NCBI GenBank assembly: GCA_036362985.1
Contig: JAYGXS010000003.1
Location: 87,038,942 to 87,102,941 of the forward strand
Reading direction: 5' to 3'
DNA from: Ligula intestinalis
Taxonomy: Eukaryota; Platyhelminthes; Cestoda; Diphyllobothriidea; Diphyllobothriidae
Length of the DNA: 64,000 bases
Below, in pieces: positions 54,187-64,000 of the stretch (positions are counted from its first letter, which is position 1; every line of letters starts with the position of its first letter). The notes below the pieces were generated by a model. It had not been told where the DNA came from and made no database searches. It saw nothing but the letters and a program-made list of their open reading frames with translations. The position numbers and the translations under genes were made by a program.

Positions 54187-56779
54187 TAAGCATATTGTGC
54201 CAGCGATCGGGTTGCCTCCTTCTTAATTTCTTCGTCGGACTCGCATTTTTGCTCGTATTAGTAATTTTGGATTCTGTCGGTGATCCTTAATCAAAGGTAA
54301 TCTTAGGACAATAGGAACCATGCGCATGGCTCCAAATGTCTTTCTTCATGTGGGCTTTCATTTTATTTAAGTTTATCTGGTTGTAATAGTAGGCAGCGTC
54401 CTTAAAAACCTTAGTGACTGCATGCCATTTGGTCATATACATATTTTAACGCAAACGTTAAGTAGTACTGGTAAAGTCTGAGTTCCATTATTCTTGTTTT
54501 ATAAATACCTATTGTGTGGTGTTAGCTAGTTTAGCTGCTGTTAAGAGACGAAGAGAAGGATAAGATGATGTCATCAATGAAGCCATTGACAGTGCTCAAT
54601 CACATAATGTCTTCTTCGGACGAAGAATTCTGCTATCGGAACATGGTTAATGGATGAGATTTTTCACGAGCGCATTTAGGGGCGTGGTTAAGTGGGAATT
54701 ACCTAATATCGACAAAGTACACAGAGAACAAGGAGCAACGTTCTGAGGAAAAATATGCGATCTCGAAAATGACAATTGTTTTGGCCTGATGTAAGACTTC
54801 TTCCATTAACGGACAACGTCTTCATGCGGTTTCAAGCGCAAATTAGTCACAGCTCTATTTCAGAGTTGCCCAGATTTTGCCTCACTCTGCTACGAAATGT
54901 ACAAGTCTGAACTTATTACAGGACTAACGAGATGCACTGTGTGTATGCAACAATTTGTTAGTAGGCTCGTGATAGAACAACCATTGAACCTATCCCCAAA
55001 ATAAACCAGTCGGAATGTTGTAGTTCAATAGCATATGATCAGCGAAAGAGAATCGCGATGAGCTTGTCCCTAATGTGCCTGTTACGGAAGTGGGACTCCC
55101 CATGCATTCACGGCCGTCGGCGAAAAGGACAGACCAGCTGAGACATGCCGGCATTCAGGCCATCCGTGCGTCAAACTAAGGAGACATCCACCCACATAGC
55201 GGCGCCAGTGGCCGTAGTCGAAATGGTTCTAGGATGTCTAGGCGCATATGATATTATAGAAAGACCGGAACCAAACAGATATGCCCCGCAAGCCCCACTA
55301 ACTGTCTGTGCTGTTGGATAATACCCTTTGCAATCAGAAGCGCTCTATATCTTTTTTCAGCCTACAATTTTCTGTCAGAACAGACTGGTCTATAACAGTG
55401 CCATTTATTTCGCCCGCATGTCTGTAATACTTGGGACGCCATCACTGATGCGGATATAGAGAACAACCTAATAAGTAGATAGGCACGGGTGAATTCGAGA
55501 ATTTCAGAAAATGCAAGTACATTGCTAGCGTCTGGTTTTAAAACGCTGATCTTCAAATGGCTTAAGTTATGCTGTCAGGGATATTCCGTTGACTAAGTTC
55601 TTTAAGACACTTTTCTTAAAAGATTAGTGGACGGAGAATAAATTGACTTGCCCAACAATGACCCAGAAATGTTTGACGCATGGGGATCAGGCAAACGGAG
55701 TCGACTGCTCTTAAGCGCCATCCTCTTACATCCGCAGGTGGCGTGTTCCGTCGCATTACATTGCAAGAGATTTATCTAATTTCTAGCGCGTGGTAACACA
55801 TGAGGTGAGGTTGTACAGTTTCCTTTAACGATCATTGCGTATCGAGACTGCAGGAAATAAGTGCACAGTACTCGTTAGCAGAAATATCGGACATTGTTGG
55901 GGACAAAGACAGTGACATACTGTACTCTGCGGAATACAGAGACAGCGAAAACAACTAACCCCATATTTATATAATATAGTTAAATGAACCGAGAATCATG
56001 TTGTGACTTGTACTTTTCTTCCAATCTTAATTTACTGGCTCTATGCAACAGACATTTCGGACGTCATTGTTTGAGGCATTAATAAAGGAACCGGAGTTGT
56101 TCATATGTGACTGCTGTCATTATGGACAAGTACGGTTGCGTACTGCAGATATAGTCTGCTCCTGAGGGCCCGTAAAAGGGAGACAGAGAATAGACCAGTT
56201 GGCCAGAAAGAGGGAGATAATGTGACAGCACGTTAGAGCAGGTCAGCGCAATTAATTCGCTTCCAAAAGCTGAATTAAATTAAGAGAGGACGCAAGGGAC
56301 ATAGCTGATTCAATCGGAAAATCAACTATGCGGAAATCTCGAAAGTCACTATGCTTTTTCGTGACAGTAGCTTGATATGCACGCGCGGCCTTTCTGTGAG
56401 ATTACTAGTCATGGGCAAGGACGTTTGTCCAGCACATCCCCTTCAAGGGATATCAGTACCGCCATTGCGTGGATTGACCAGGAAGCACAGTGAACATTGG
56501 CGAGCATGGTTTGTCCGGCGTGTTGTGGGCGGTTTCAAATCTACTGGTGCGGAACGGGGGACCGTTTCCAAAAACGATACATACGTAGGGGCTGTGGCAT
56601 TCAGTTTGGGGACTAGGGTGTCTGCTGAAAAGACAAATGTGTCCAGCAGAATGTCTTAAGTTATTGAAGCGCCTAATTGAAGTCCGGTTGGGCTACTACA
56701 CTGCCGCCGTCGGATCTGCTTTTTGTGCGAACGCATGTGCCATCACCGGCAGTGAGGGCAAAGTGATTACAGCAGCTAA
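54187..56779. other. No supported gene
   Basis: Short ORFs only. The frames 56351-56659 and 56637-57023 (plus) are antisense to, or downstream of, the gypsy integrase remnant. The minus strand below 56780 may contain the 3' end and LTR of that element, but no LTR pair can be shown. Confidence 0.45.
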
Positions 56780-57640
56780 TGGAACTTTATTCGTTGTTTA
56801 CGGCCCATGTACGCCACAAGGAGACGCCTTATTTAGGGTGGACCTATGGGAAAACAGGAATGCCCGGTCCATCCGTTCCGCAACACCCTCCCCACTATTC
56901 GTCAGCAGTGCTCGTCTGAAGGTGTCAACAAGCGTTCCGCCTAACAATTTAATTAGGAATGATAGCAAGAGGAGCAAATATGCTGGATATTTGTTAACGA
57001 CAGAAATCTCCAAAGGCTGGTGAGGTAAATTTCAAGCTATTATCCGACATCAGAACATGCGGTGGGTCGTGTTGTCTGAATATACACCCCAGGACGGCGG
57101 TAGTGGCAGAGGTGGATGCCGGATGCAGCGGTGCAATCTATGGTCACTTTGAGGAGGTCTCAACCACGACTAGGTAATTGTCACCGTCGAGTGGGCCAGC
57201 AGAATCGAAGTGCACATGGGACCAAGGTCTATCTGGAGTTAGCAATGAATCTGGTGGTGGAGGAGCAGACATTTTGGCAGCCTGAGCAATGGCATTGGCG
57301 AGGATTGCAGGTTCAGCCGGAATCTGCACCTGAGTACAAACAGGAACGAGCGACAAATCAACCAACCAATCCAAACTAATGCAAACCAATCAAGACCAAT
57401 AATATTGAAATTAGAATTTGTGGTGTAGCAAATCGCAGTGATGCTATTGCCATGGAAGGTAACATCGTACTTCCGTTGTCCCATTAACTGAACAAAACCA
57501 CCGCACACACTTGTGGCGGACTGAGAAGACTTCTGCATTGCGGGGGTGACAAGTGGCTGCCACAGTCTCTTCTAGATGAACATGATATCTGACGCAGTGT
57601 CCATTTGTAGACGAACACCATGCTTGCTGAGGCATAGGTT
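56780..57640 (-). pseudogene. Ty3/gypsy retrotransposon pol remnant: protease joined to integrase
   Basis: Minus-strand order: HGVRLQMDTASDIMFI (aspartic protease, catalytic DTAS near 57600), RRLWQPLVTPAMQKSS, SVCGGFVQLMGQ, YDVTFHGN, AICYTTNSNFNIIGLDW (57430-57400; the GLDW end is typical of gypsy proteases). Then, with no RT or RNase H, AAKMSAPPPPDSLLTPDRPW, SHVHFDSAGPLDGDNYLVVV (integrase core, first catalytic Asp, near 57190), SK-TGA-P, PPHVLMSDNSLKFTSPAFGD (second catalytic Asp, near 57060), then VDTFRRALL and GEGVAERMDRAFLFSHRST in another frame (to about 56800). Stops sit at Trp and other codons, and frameshifts are present. It is an internally deleted, dead copy. Confidence 0.85.
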
Positions 57641-60606
57641 AACGTTTTTGGCGGCCGCCTGGATTATTCCCGCTAGCTGCATTCCTGACCCATCCCAACT
57701 ATGGAACGGACGCACTAGTATGCGAGTCAAACGTTGTCCTAATTATTGTCCTTTCCGTCTACAAAGAATATACTTTTCGGGAAAAGTGTAAGTATCAATT
57801 CCTTTTGTACTTTGTCGGTACGAAGCTGGTAAAATGTAGCCATTGAATTTTCCGGGTGGTTTTGAGGAAAGCAGTGCGCCTTCTTCAATTATCATCCTCT
57901 CTGGATAGGAGGACGTATGTGAAAGACAACTTGTTGAATAGCTCCACCTCTATTGTAAATGTAATCTTCGTATGCAATTTATTCATACAAGCAAAAATAA
58001 TTGCAGTGCTTATTTATGTAGCAACTGTAGTGAATGGTTGTCTTATTGAGTTTTGGTGATATCTCCTCTTTTACGTGACCCATAAATATGCCGGCGAGTT
58101 AAGGCAAACATTTTGATTTTTGAAAATTTGAAATGTTTTAACAGACCAAAAAGTTTCTTTTTTAATTTGTTGAACGAAGTTGTGTGAGGGCACTGATATT
58201 TTTGGGAAAACTGAGGGTTAATTGTCATCGCCAATTTTCCGAAGGGCTTTGGAGTCAGATTCAAGCATCAGTTCCAAGGGCTGCGAACTATTCTCCGTTT
58301 TTGCAACATTCACTCTGGTCATTGAGGTCGCTAATAATAGTTATCGCAAACTTTTCGATAGGCTCTGGAATCAGGTGGGTCGCATCTCCGTGATCTTGAC
58401 TTGACATCTACTCTCTTCTCCTGCTGTCCCGATTGACCCCTTCTTAACTCAACTATATATTATTTTTTTCCCATGACCATAAACGTCCCGAACCCTCAAC
58501 ATCAAGTCCCTTATCTAACCACATCAAACACTGTTACCTATAAAGGCAGTTTTATCTCCTATAATTTTTTTTTGAAATCGGTGACCCGCAGAACTCATCC
58601 ACCGATTTAGGAGTTTTTTTACTGCCGATGAAAATCATTTTATAAGTGGTCAGTGTTTATCATTATTATTTTTTTACGAAAGCACTAAGTTTGCAAATAC
58701 AGCGCCTCCTGGGCCTTAAATATACAAATTATTATAAATTATACAAATTATTATAGTAAGCGGTTACGTAGAAAGGAAGGATATGCCATTTCGTATTTGC
58801 CCAATGAAAACTCGAGGGGACCGCGATTCCACCTTTTTCGCTACTAGCGGAATGGCTTTCCTGAGGTGCAATTGCAAAAATGCATCCATCAGCAGAGTTA
58901 CCCTGTAGGAAACATCCCTGTCGCCTGCCTACTGACAATGCATCAAACACATTCCCTCTGATCAATGACTTCTTACCTCTTTCACACAGCGATGAGCTCA
59001 GTCGCCTGTCGTACTTACTTCATGCAATGCCGACGAGCAAGGCAACTGCTTCTTCTTTCTTTTTCAATACATATTTGTACTCAGCGTCACGTAGCAAAAC
59101 CTTAACCTATTTATTTCTCTCAAGAAAACCTATGGTATTTCGTGATGAACACAATTCTCAAAAGCCGCCATTAGGAAATTCGTCGTATTATTCCAAACCA
59201 GTTGAGTGCAAAAATAGGCCAATCTCACACTCAACAGATGCGTATAAAGCATGTTGATATTGGTCCTCCTTTCAAAGGCTTCATACATATTCAAAATGTT
59301 TACGCCTGTTAATTTTCTTGGCAAGCATTTTGAAATGGATTTCGATAAAAAGTCGCTTCTTACAAAGAAGAATTCACAGCCGGAAATTTCGGAATTTGTT
59401 ACCACCGGTAAGAATGACGGAATAGCAGTTTACAAGTCATTTTTTCAAGGTAATATTTAACAATGTATATATTGACAGATAAAAAAGATTGTTTTAAAGG
59501 TGTCCAAGATTGAATGCGTTTATAATGCGGAACTCAACCCCACAAGTAGATTTTGCGTTCATTAAAAGTGGATGAGATGCGTTTGAAAGATGCTTTGACA
59601 AATGTTTGCATTAAAAAGTTCTAAGTAGTCCTCCTCATATAAACCTCCTCATGTCAACTTAATAAAGCACCATTGTAAGCTCTTCGGAAATGTTTTAATA
59701 TTTAAATACTGTGAACTGCGCATTTTTGTCTCAAATTTCATGTAACCTGGTTACACCATATCGTTTTAAGTATCACTACTTTGACTAACGAACTCCCTTT
59801 TCAGCTTTCACTGGTAATATATTCCCACTAAACGTGGTCCTATCTATATCCATTCAGTTCAATTATCAGCTGCGAACAAAACTTTTATTTCGTCATTCAA
59901 GACAATTATGGCTATAAAGCTAGAAATGGCTAAACCACTGTCCCTCGAGTTCACTGAATTTCACGTCAAGCATCCATGGAAGTATATGATAATTAGGCTT
60001 CCAGCTTATGAGAAACGTAACTCTTTTTCGTAAAAAACGTATATGAAAGAAGGCACTCTACAATTGATTATGTTTAGTTAAAAGTTTTTTTTATTTAAGC
60101 GTTCTCGTTTAAATGAACAGCAATTATTGACGTATATTTATCCGACATTGTTATTTTACTCAATAATAAAGTTTACTTGCATTGTAATCAATCAGCTACA
60201 TTAAACGATGGACTAAAGTTCAAATTGAACTAAAACGAATATAATATAAAGTAAGCACATAACTAGGAGCTAAGGCTACGTAAGCAGATCAAACAAATCA
60301 ATTGTTTATCTAAAAGACATACAAACATCGATAGTTTGGGCCTGTTTGGGCAGGCATAGAGTACAATGCTAAGGACTGCATGCTAACTCCTTAAACATGC
60401 GCTCCCAATGAATACGTCGGCCTGTGAAATATCTTCCTCAATTTTTCAAAGGAAATTTTTTTGGGTTAATGTTGTAAAAATGCGGCAGTGAATATGTAAA
60501 TCGGCAAATGCTTTGAAAGAAAATAACTTTGAACTATGATGATAGATTGGTAGCTTGCAATCTTTTCTTAATGTGCACAAACTGGTTAATTTCTTGGTGC
60601 ATTGTG
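57641..60606. other. No supported gene; short internal repeat at 58218-58388
   Basis: Two ~50 bp copies start at 58218 (AATTGTCATCGCCAATTTTC) and 58337 (AATAGTTATCGCAAACTTTT), both continuing into a CTTTGGAGTCAG / CTCTGGAATCAG block. The frame 59251-59457 (plus) meets a good donor (GTAAGA at 59408) but lacks an acceptor in matching phase, so no exon is called. The rest is A+T-rich. Confidence 0.45.
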
Positions 60607-60905
60607 TTACGAGACTGCATTGGTGGTCTGAGTCATATCACAGTAGGAAATTGCTAGGGGTAAAGGATGAACACTGATCACAATAGACTTGGGCAAGGAG
60701 TTCCACTGTCGAATGACCCTTTGAGAGAAGAAGGATGAACGTTGGTTTGTTTGGCTCAGATCTTTCTTCAACTGGCAGTCATGTCTTCGGAGGTTCCTTC
60801 TTGGGACCATTTGAAAGAGATCCTCCCATTTGACATCCAGAGCAGTTCCCGTTAGTATCTGAAATGTTGCTATAATGCTTCCTCTATAGAAGGGGTAGAT
60901 GTTGT
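60607..60905 (-). pseudogene. LINE (CR1/Jockey-like) ORF2 C-terminal fragment
   Basis: Minus strand: YPFYRGSIIATFQILTGTAL, DVKWEDLFQMVPRRNLRRHD, CQLKKDLSQTNQRSSFFSQR, VIRQWNSLPKSIVIS. This is the standard LINE C-terminal pattern (RRRGDLIxTFxIL, RGHxxKL, RxxFFSxRVIxxWNSLP). It is diverged from the LINE copies at 32-33 kb and 43/49 kb, so it comes from another family or an older insertion. Confidence 0.75.
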
Positions 60906-61879
60906 CAAATGTTGTTAAATGCCGTAGGCATGCATCAACATTGGCAACGCTTACCCAATGGTAGCGTCTTTATCCGTTTGGTGACGGCAGATCCGAACTT
61001 ACCATTATGGCCATTAGACTGCTTGTTTTTAGTCCTGACTTGTATATCGTACCCTGTTTCAGGAATAACATGTGTCAATGCTGTTCCATTCGACACGTTT
61101 TTTCGGACAGCCGCATGTTGGGTGAATTGATGTCCGTAACCCCAACGTGGCAGGATTTAATTTTACATTGCCGTTCATCCAATGCTCTCCATGCAACCAT
61201 GAAATTATCAGTGCTCCTGTGCAGACATTTCATAAACGTTACCTTTTGATCAGCTCTAAGAAGCGGAACTAGGCGGCTCATATGACTTAATGTGTAAGCA
61301 GAATATACTTATTCAATGCTAGCATGCACATGTACCCAGATGCGGCGCCATAGATGTTATTCAATTGCTGGGTAAAGCACTTTTTATATAATGGACTGCG
61401 TATTGGTTTCGGACTAGGGAAACGTTCGACGACGCTTTACTACGGACCGTCAAAAAGTAAGCAGGTGTTTTCAATCTAAATCCTGGATGAAAATCAGCAG
61501 TAACTGAAATGCCTTCATGCAGACGTCGGTAAACTACTAAACCATTTTAAAACTCAAACATGTTGTCCCTAATATTATGGTATTACGAGCCCTGCACGTC
61601 AGAGCAGCTTTCTCGAGAGGGAGACGAAGCATATTCAACAATCGACGGATCAGAGTATGTAGTATATGCTCTTTCATTTACCTGCACATAGCATATGAAT
61701 GAAAGTATCGACCTAGTTACTCCTTTTTTTAGTCTGTTTATTTCTATACGAACATAAGATGTCAGGATATTTTGTGCAACCGTTATATCAGTATGCGTTT
61801 TCAGAATTTATCAAATAATTTTCCTTGCAGCAAACACAAACGGGCTTTAAGCGAAGGAATTTACCTCATAAATATTTAC
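60906..61879. other. No supported gene
   Basis: The minus frame 61075-61281 could be upstream LINE sequence but shows no RT motif I can name. Nothing else is identified. Confidence 0.45.
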
Positions 61880-62018
61880 CTGCTAGTTCCGTGGATACGT
61901 CCATCCTGACGGCAGCACCCAGTACACCTCCCAAGGGGCCAACTGCAATTCCCCCGATGCCCATATTACCCCCGAAGTTTTGATATGCAATTAAAAGAAA
62001 AGTGTACTCATTAACCAT
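61880..62018 (-). CDS. Candidate short exon, Gly-rich hydrophobic, phase-1 donor
   Basis: Read on the minus strand, ATG at 62018-62016 (or an upstream acceptor) opens 46 codons ending in DVSTELA and G|GTAAATATT (donor at 61879). Residues include NEYTFLLIAYQNFGGNMGIG and GIAVGPLGGVLGAAVRMD. It is G+C-richer than its flanks and has a good donor, which points to real coding sequence. The function is unknown: the hydrophobic Gly/Ala/Val run could be a membrane or structural segment. If it is an internal exon, the acceptor (possibly CTTCAG near 62032) is weak. Confidence 0.4.
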
Positions 62019-62460
62019 GCATTGTAAATTCTGAAGATATCGCAATTGTTAGAGCTTTTATTAATTCTTTTGGATTTTAATAAAAGTTAACGAAGTAATA
62101 ACTGTTCCATATTTTTAAAAAACGTTGAATAGGGGATACTGACAGAAGCAGTATTATTTTCTTTCAACCAAAACTACATAAATACTACCCGGTGATATAA
62201 AATGCAGCCAGGACGTAAATCGCACATCACCTGTACCTAAGTAAATAATCTTATTAAAATAACCACGACAATTAACATATATGCTGCGGCACTATTGTTC
62301 AGTTCCACGACCGAAAAATAATAAAGCTAGCAAACTGCATTCATAAATTGAAAGCAATCTACTACAGCTCGTGTCCTAGCTGTCTTCCGTATGACCGACA
62401 TGTTTAAATGCATAGAGATATCGCAGTTTTTGAAGAAAAGACAGGACAGAAACCACTTAC

Positions 62461-62563
62461 CTTGCTCCCCTATGACGAAGACTTGTTTACATTCATCGGG
62501 CAACGGAATACCTTTACTAGAGCGCCTTCTCAAGAGAAGGTGCGTACCTAACCTGCCTATCTT
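62461..62563 (-). CDS. Candidate exon 3' part, consensus donor, phase 1
   Basis: The minus-strand frame is open from 62563 to 62461 and contains RRRSSKGIPLPDECKQVFVI followed by GEQ and G|GTAAGTGG, a consensus splice donor (intron starts at 62460). The exon start is not fixed; GATAGGCAG is a possible acceptor, giving a start near 62552. It lies ~440 bp upstream of the candidate exon at 61880-62018 on the same strand, and both donors are phase 1, so the two may belong to one gene leaving the window. The family is not recognised. Confidence 0.38.
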
Positions 62564-62954
62564 TCACGCGCTCAACATTAGGTAAATATTTGGTTCCCAT
62601 TATCTGGACATGTGAATGGCCTTCCATGAAGGACATGGTTGACCACCGGTGCACTCGCGCCGTGTTAAGAGAGAGAATATTGGCAAAGCTATAATAGTTG
62701 AAATGTGAGAGTGCTCAAAAGAAATCAAATGGTTCTATGACCGCAATTCAAAATCAAGAAAACATTATTGCCGAGTAGGAAATGTCTGAGGCCTTGAATG
62801 AACAGTCGTGATCATTAAAACTACAGATGAAAAACATGCTTGAAACTCACCAAGCAGAAAACAATTTTTTTTAATTATCCAATAAAGAGATGGTTTGTGA
62901 ATTAGTGGGGGGAGAGCGTTGCAGACAAATTCCGAGACCTCAATCTGTCTGGGG

Positions 62955-63105
62955 AAAACAACATATACCCAGCAAAAGTACCTTCACGATTCTTTTTTGG
63001 CGAAAAGATTTTTCAATGTACGATGATATGTTACACATCATAGGGAGACTTAACCGTCAAATCATACAGTTTTGTGTTAGGAATGCAGTTTGTTTTCACA
63101 TATGA
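62955..63105 (+). repeat. Dispersed repeat with degenerate ORF, copy 2 (partner at 13985-14224 minus)
   Basis: Translation contains ILFWRKDFSMYDDMLHIIGR, matching LLLWQKHFPMCDAMLRTLGR on the minus strand near 14100. Shared DNA blocks: CAGCAAA-TACCTT, TTTGGC, ATTTT, GATGT-CGATG-TATGTTAC. Confidence 0.55.
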
Positions 63106-64000
63106 TTTGTGTCTTATGCCTACAAGTCTCATATTAGACGTATGCTTCTCCTTTAATAATTGGTAACCACATGTCACACAGCTTAAGTGCACAAAATAAT
63201 AGTCGTTTAGAATTTGTAAAAAACCTCACCTCAACATATTACTTTATCTGCAAATTTACCCATTTCTTTATATGTATTTGCTGATGTAGTTTATGAACCA
63301 CCTGCCAAATATGGAAGAACTAAACACGTTTAAATGACAGGTGAGACACTCATGTGTTGGTTAAACAACCAATTTCTCATTTGTCTTTTTGCATTGAAAG
63401 GTCAATATGGACGCTGGGTGCATGACAAATACGATACGAACCAGAATTATTGCAACATGCAGATATTTTGCGAAGGCTTTATATTCTTTCTCTAATCGGC
63501 ATTGCCTCAGGTTGTGATAGTGATTAGCGTGAATTCCCTCCTGAAGTTATTTCAACCATGATACAATGTGGGCTTTTAAATAAGCTTTATTCTGACCACT
63601 AAATACGTGTATGTACTGTTGATTTAATGCTTAGGTTTTATACGTTTTTTTCATTGATCTTTAATGCTTTTTAAATTAATAATATATTTTATGTAAAACA
63701 TGCAGGAGAAAATATTGGTCCCAGAGAACTTTCCTCCGCCTTTTATTCAATTATCTGGGCCTCGTATATTTTCGACCATTGATAAAAATATTTGTTGTTC
63801 TCGTTTTTTGGCAAAATATGCCTTCTTTGAATGTGATATTTAAAGAAAGTGTACCATTCGGTATTCGAAACTTTAAAGTACACGCTACACACTCGCGTAT
63901 TGTTAAAAAAACATATTTCGCATTTATGTCAATAGGCAAGGAAACATTTATATCGACGCTGAATGTATGACAAATACAATACGCACCACAAGTCGTGCAA
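63106..64000. other. No supported gene
   Basis: A+T-rich with overlapping short ORFs on both strands at 63751-63970; no motif, repeat or exon boundary that I can support. Confidence 0.5.

Noticed and set aside
56351..57023. Plus-strand ORFs of 102 and 128 codons
   Set aside because: The second is antisense to the gypsy integrase, the first lies beside it, and neither shows a domain of its own.
59251..59460. Plus-strand ORF with strong donor at 59408, possible later exon of the FN3 gene
   Set aside because: The only plausible acceptor (CAAAG before 59278) gives phase 0, incompatible with the phase-1 FN3 exons, and no domain is seen.

Overview
The window looks like a repeat-rich piece of an invertebrate nuclear genome. 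It has GT-AG introns, phase-1 domain exons, APE-type non-LTR retrotransposons, Penelope-like elements (PLEs), Ty3/gypsy debris, tRNA-headed SINEs and a hammerhead-ribozyme satellite, and no bacterial gene organisation. The mix of elements fits a flatworm, possibly a tapeworm with a large genome, but that is inference from family resemblance. No species can be named from the sequence alone.

Layout. 1-4290: about 12 tandem units of a ~368 bp repeat. Each unit carries a type I hammerhead ribozyme (HHR) or a decayed one, the signature of a metazoan retrozyme. 5117-8335: two inverted PLE remnants, each with an HHR at its 3' end; the right-hand copy is a scrambled chimera. 8380-25000: mostly unannotatable A+T-rich sequence holding dispersed repeats, a SINE, LINE reverse-transcriptase (RT) fragments and a second PLE family (19.4-21.1 kb). 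25160-25276: a TATA+Inr core promoter and a signal-peptide exon with a strong phase-1 splice donor. 28-38 kb: a SINE, LINE 3' ends, a nearly full-length but dead PLE (30.4-32.3 kb) and a nearly full-length but dead CR1-like LINE (32.9-37.8 kb, minus).

40.3-52.2 kb is the only convincing host protein-coding locus. It holds six fibronectin type III (FN3) exons on the plus strand, all phase 1-1, of two types in the order A-B-A-A-B-A. They lie in segmentally duplicated intron-exon modules. One module lost its B exon and received 1.5 inverted units of the HHR repeat. Another received a ~285 bp insertion. The promoter/signal exon at 25.2 kb is on the same strand and in a compatible phase, so it may be the 5' end of this gene, with the elements at 28-38 kb lying in a large first intron. 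That link is inferred.

53-64 kb: an inverted pair of HHR-like motifs, an internally deleted Ty3/gypsy pol remnant (protease next to integrase), a LINE 3' fragment, and two short candidate exons on the minus strand near 62 kb.

Most interesting: a retrozyme-type satellite, its copy inserted in a gene, and HHR-bearing PLEs that could supply the mobilising enzyme all lie within 64 kb.
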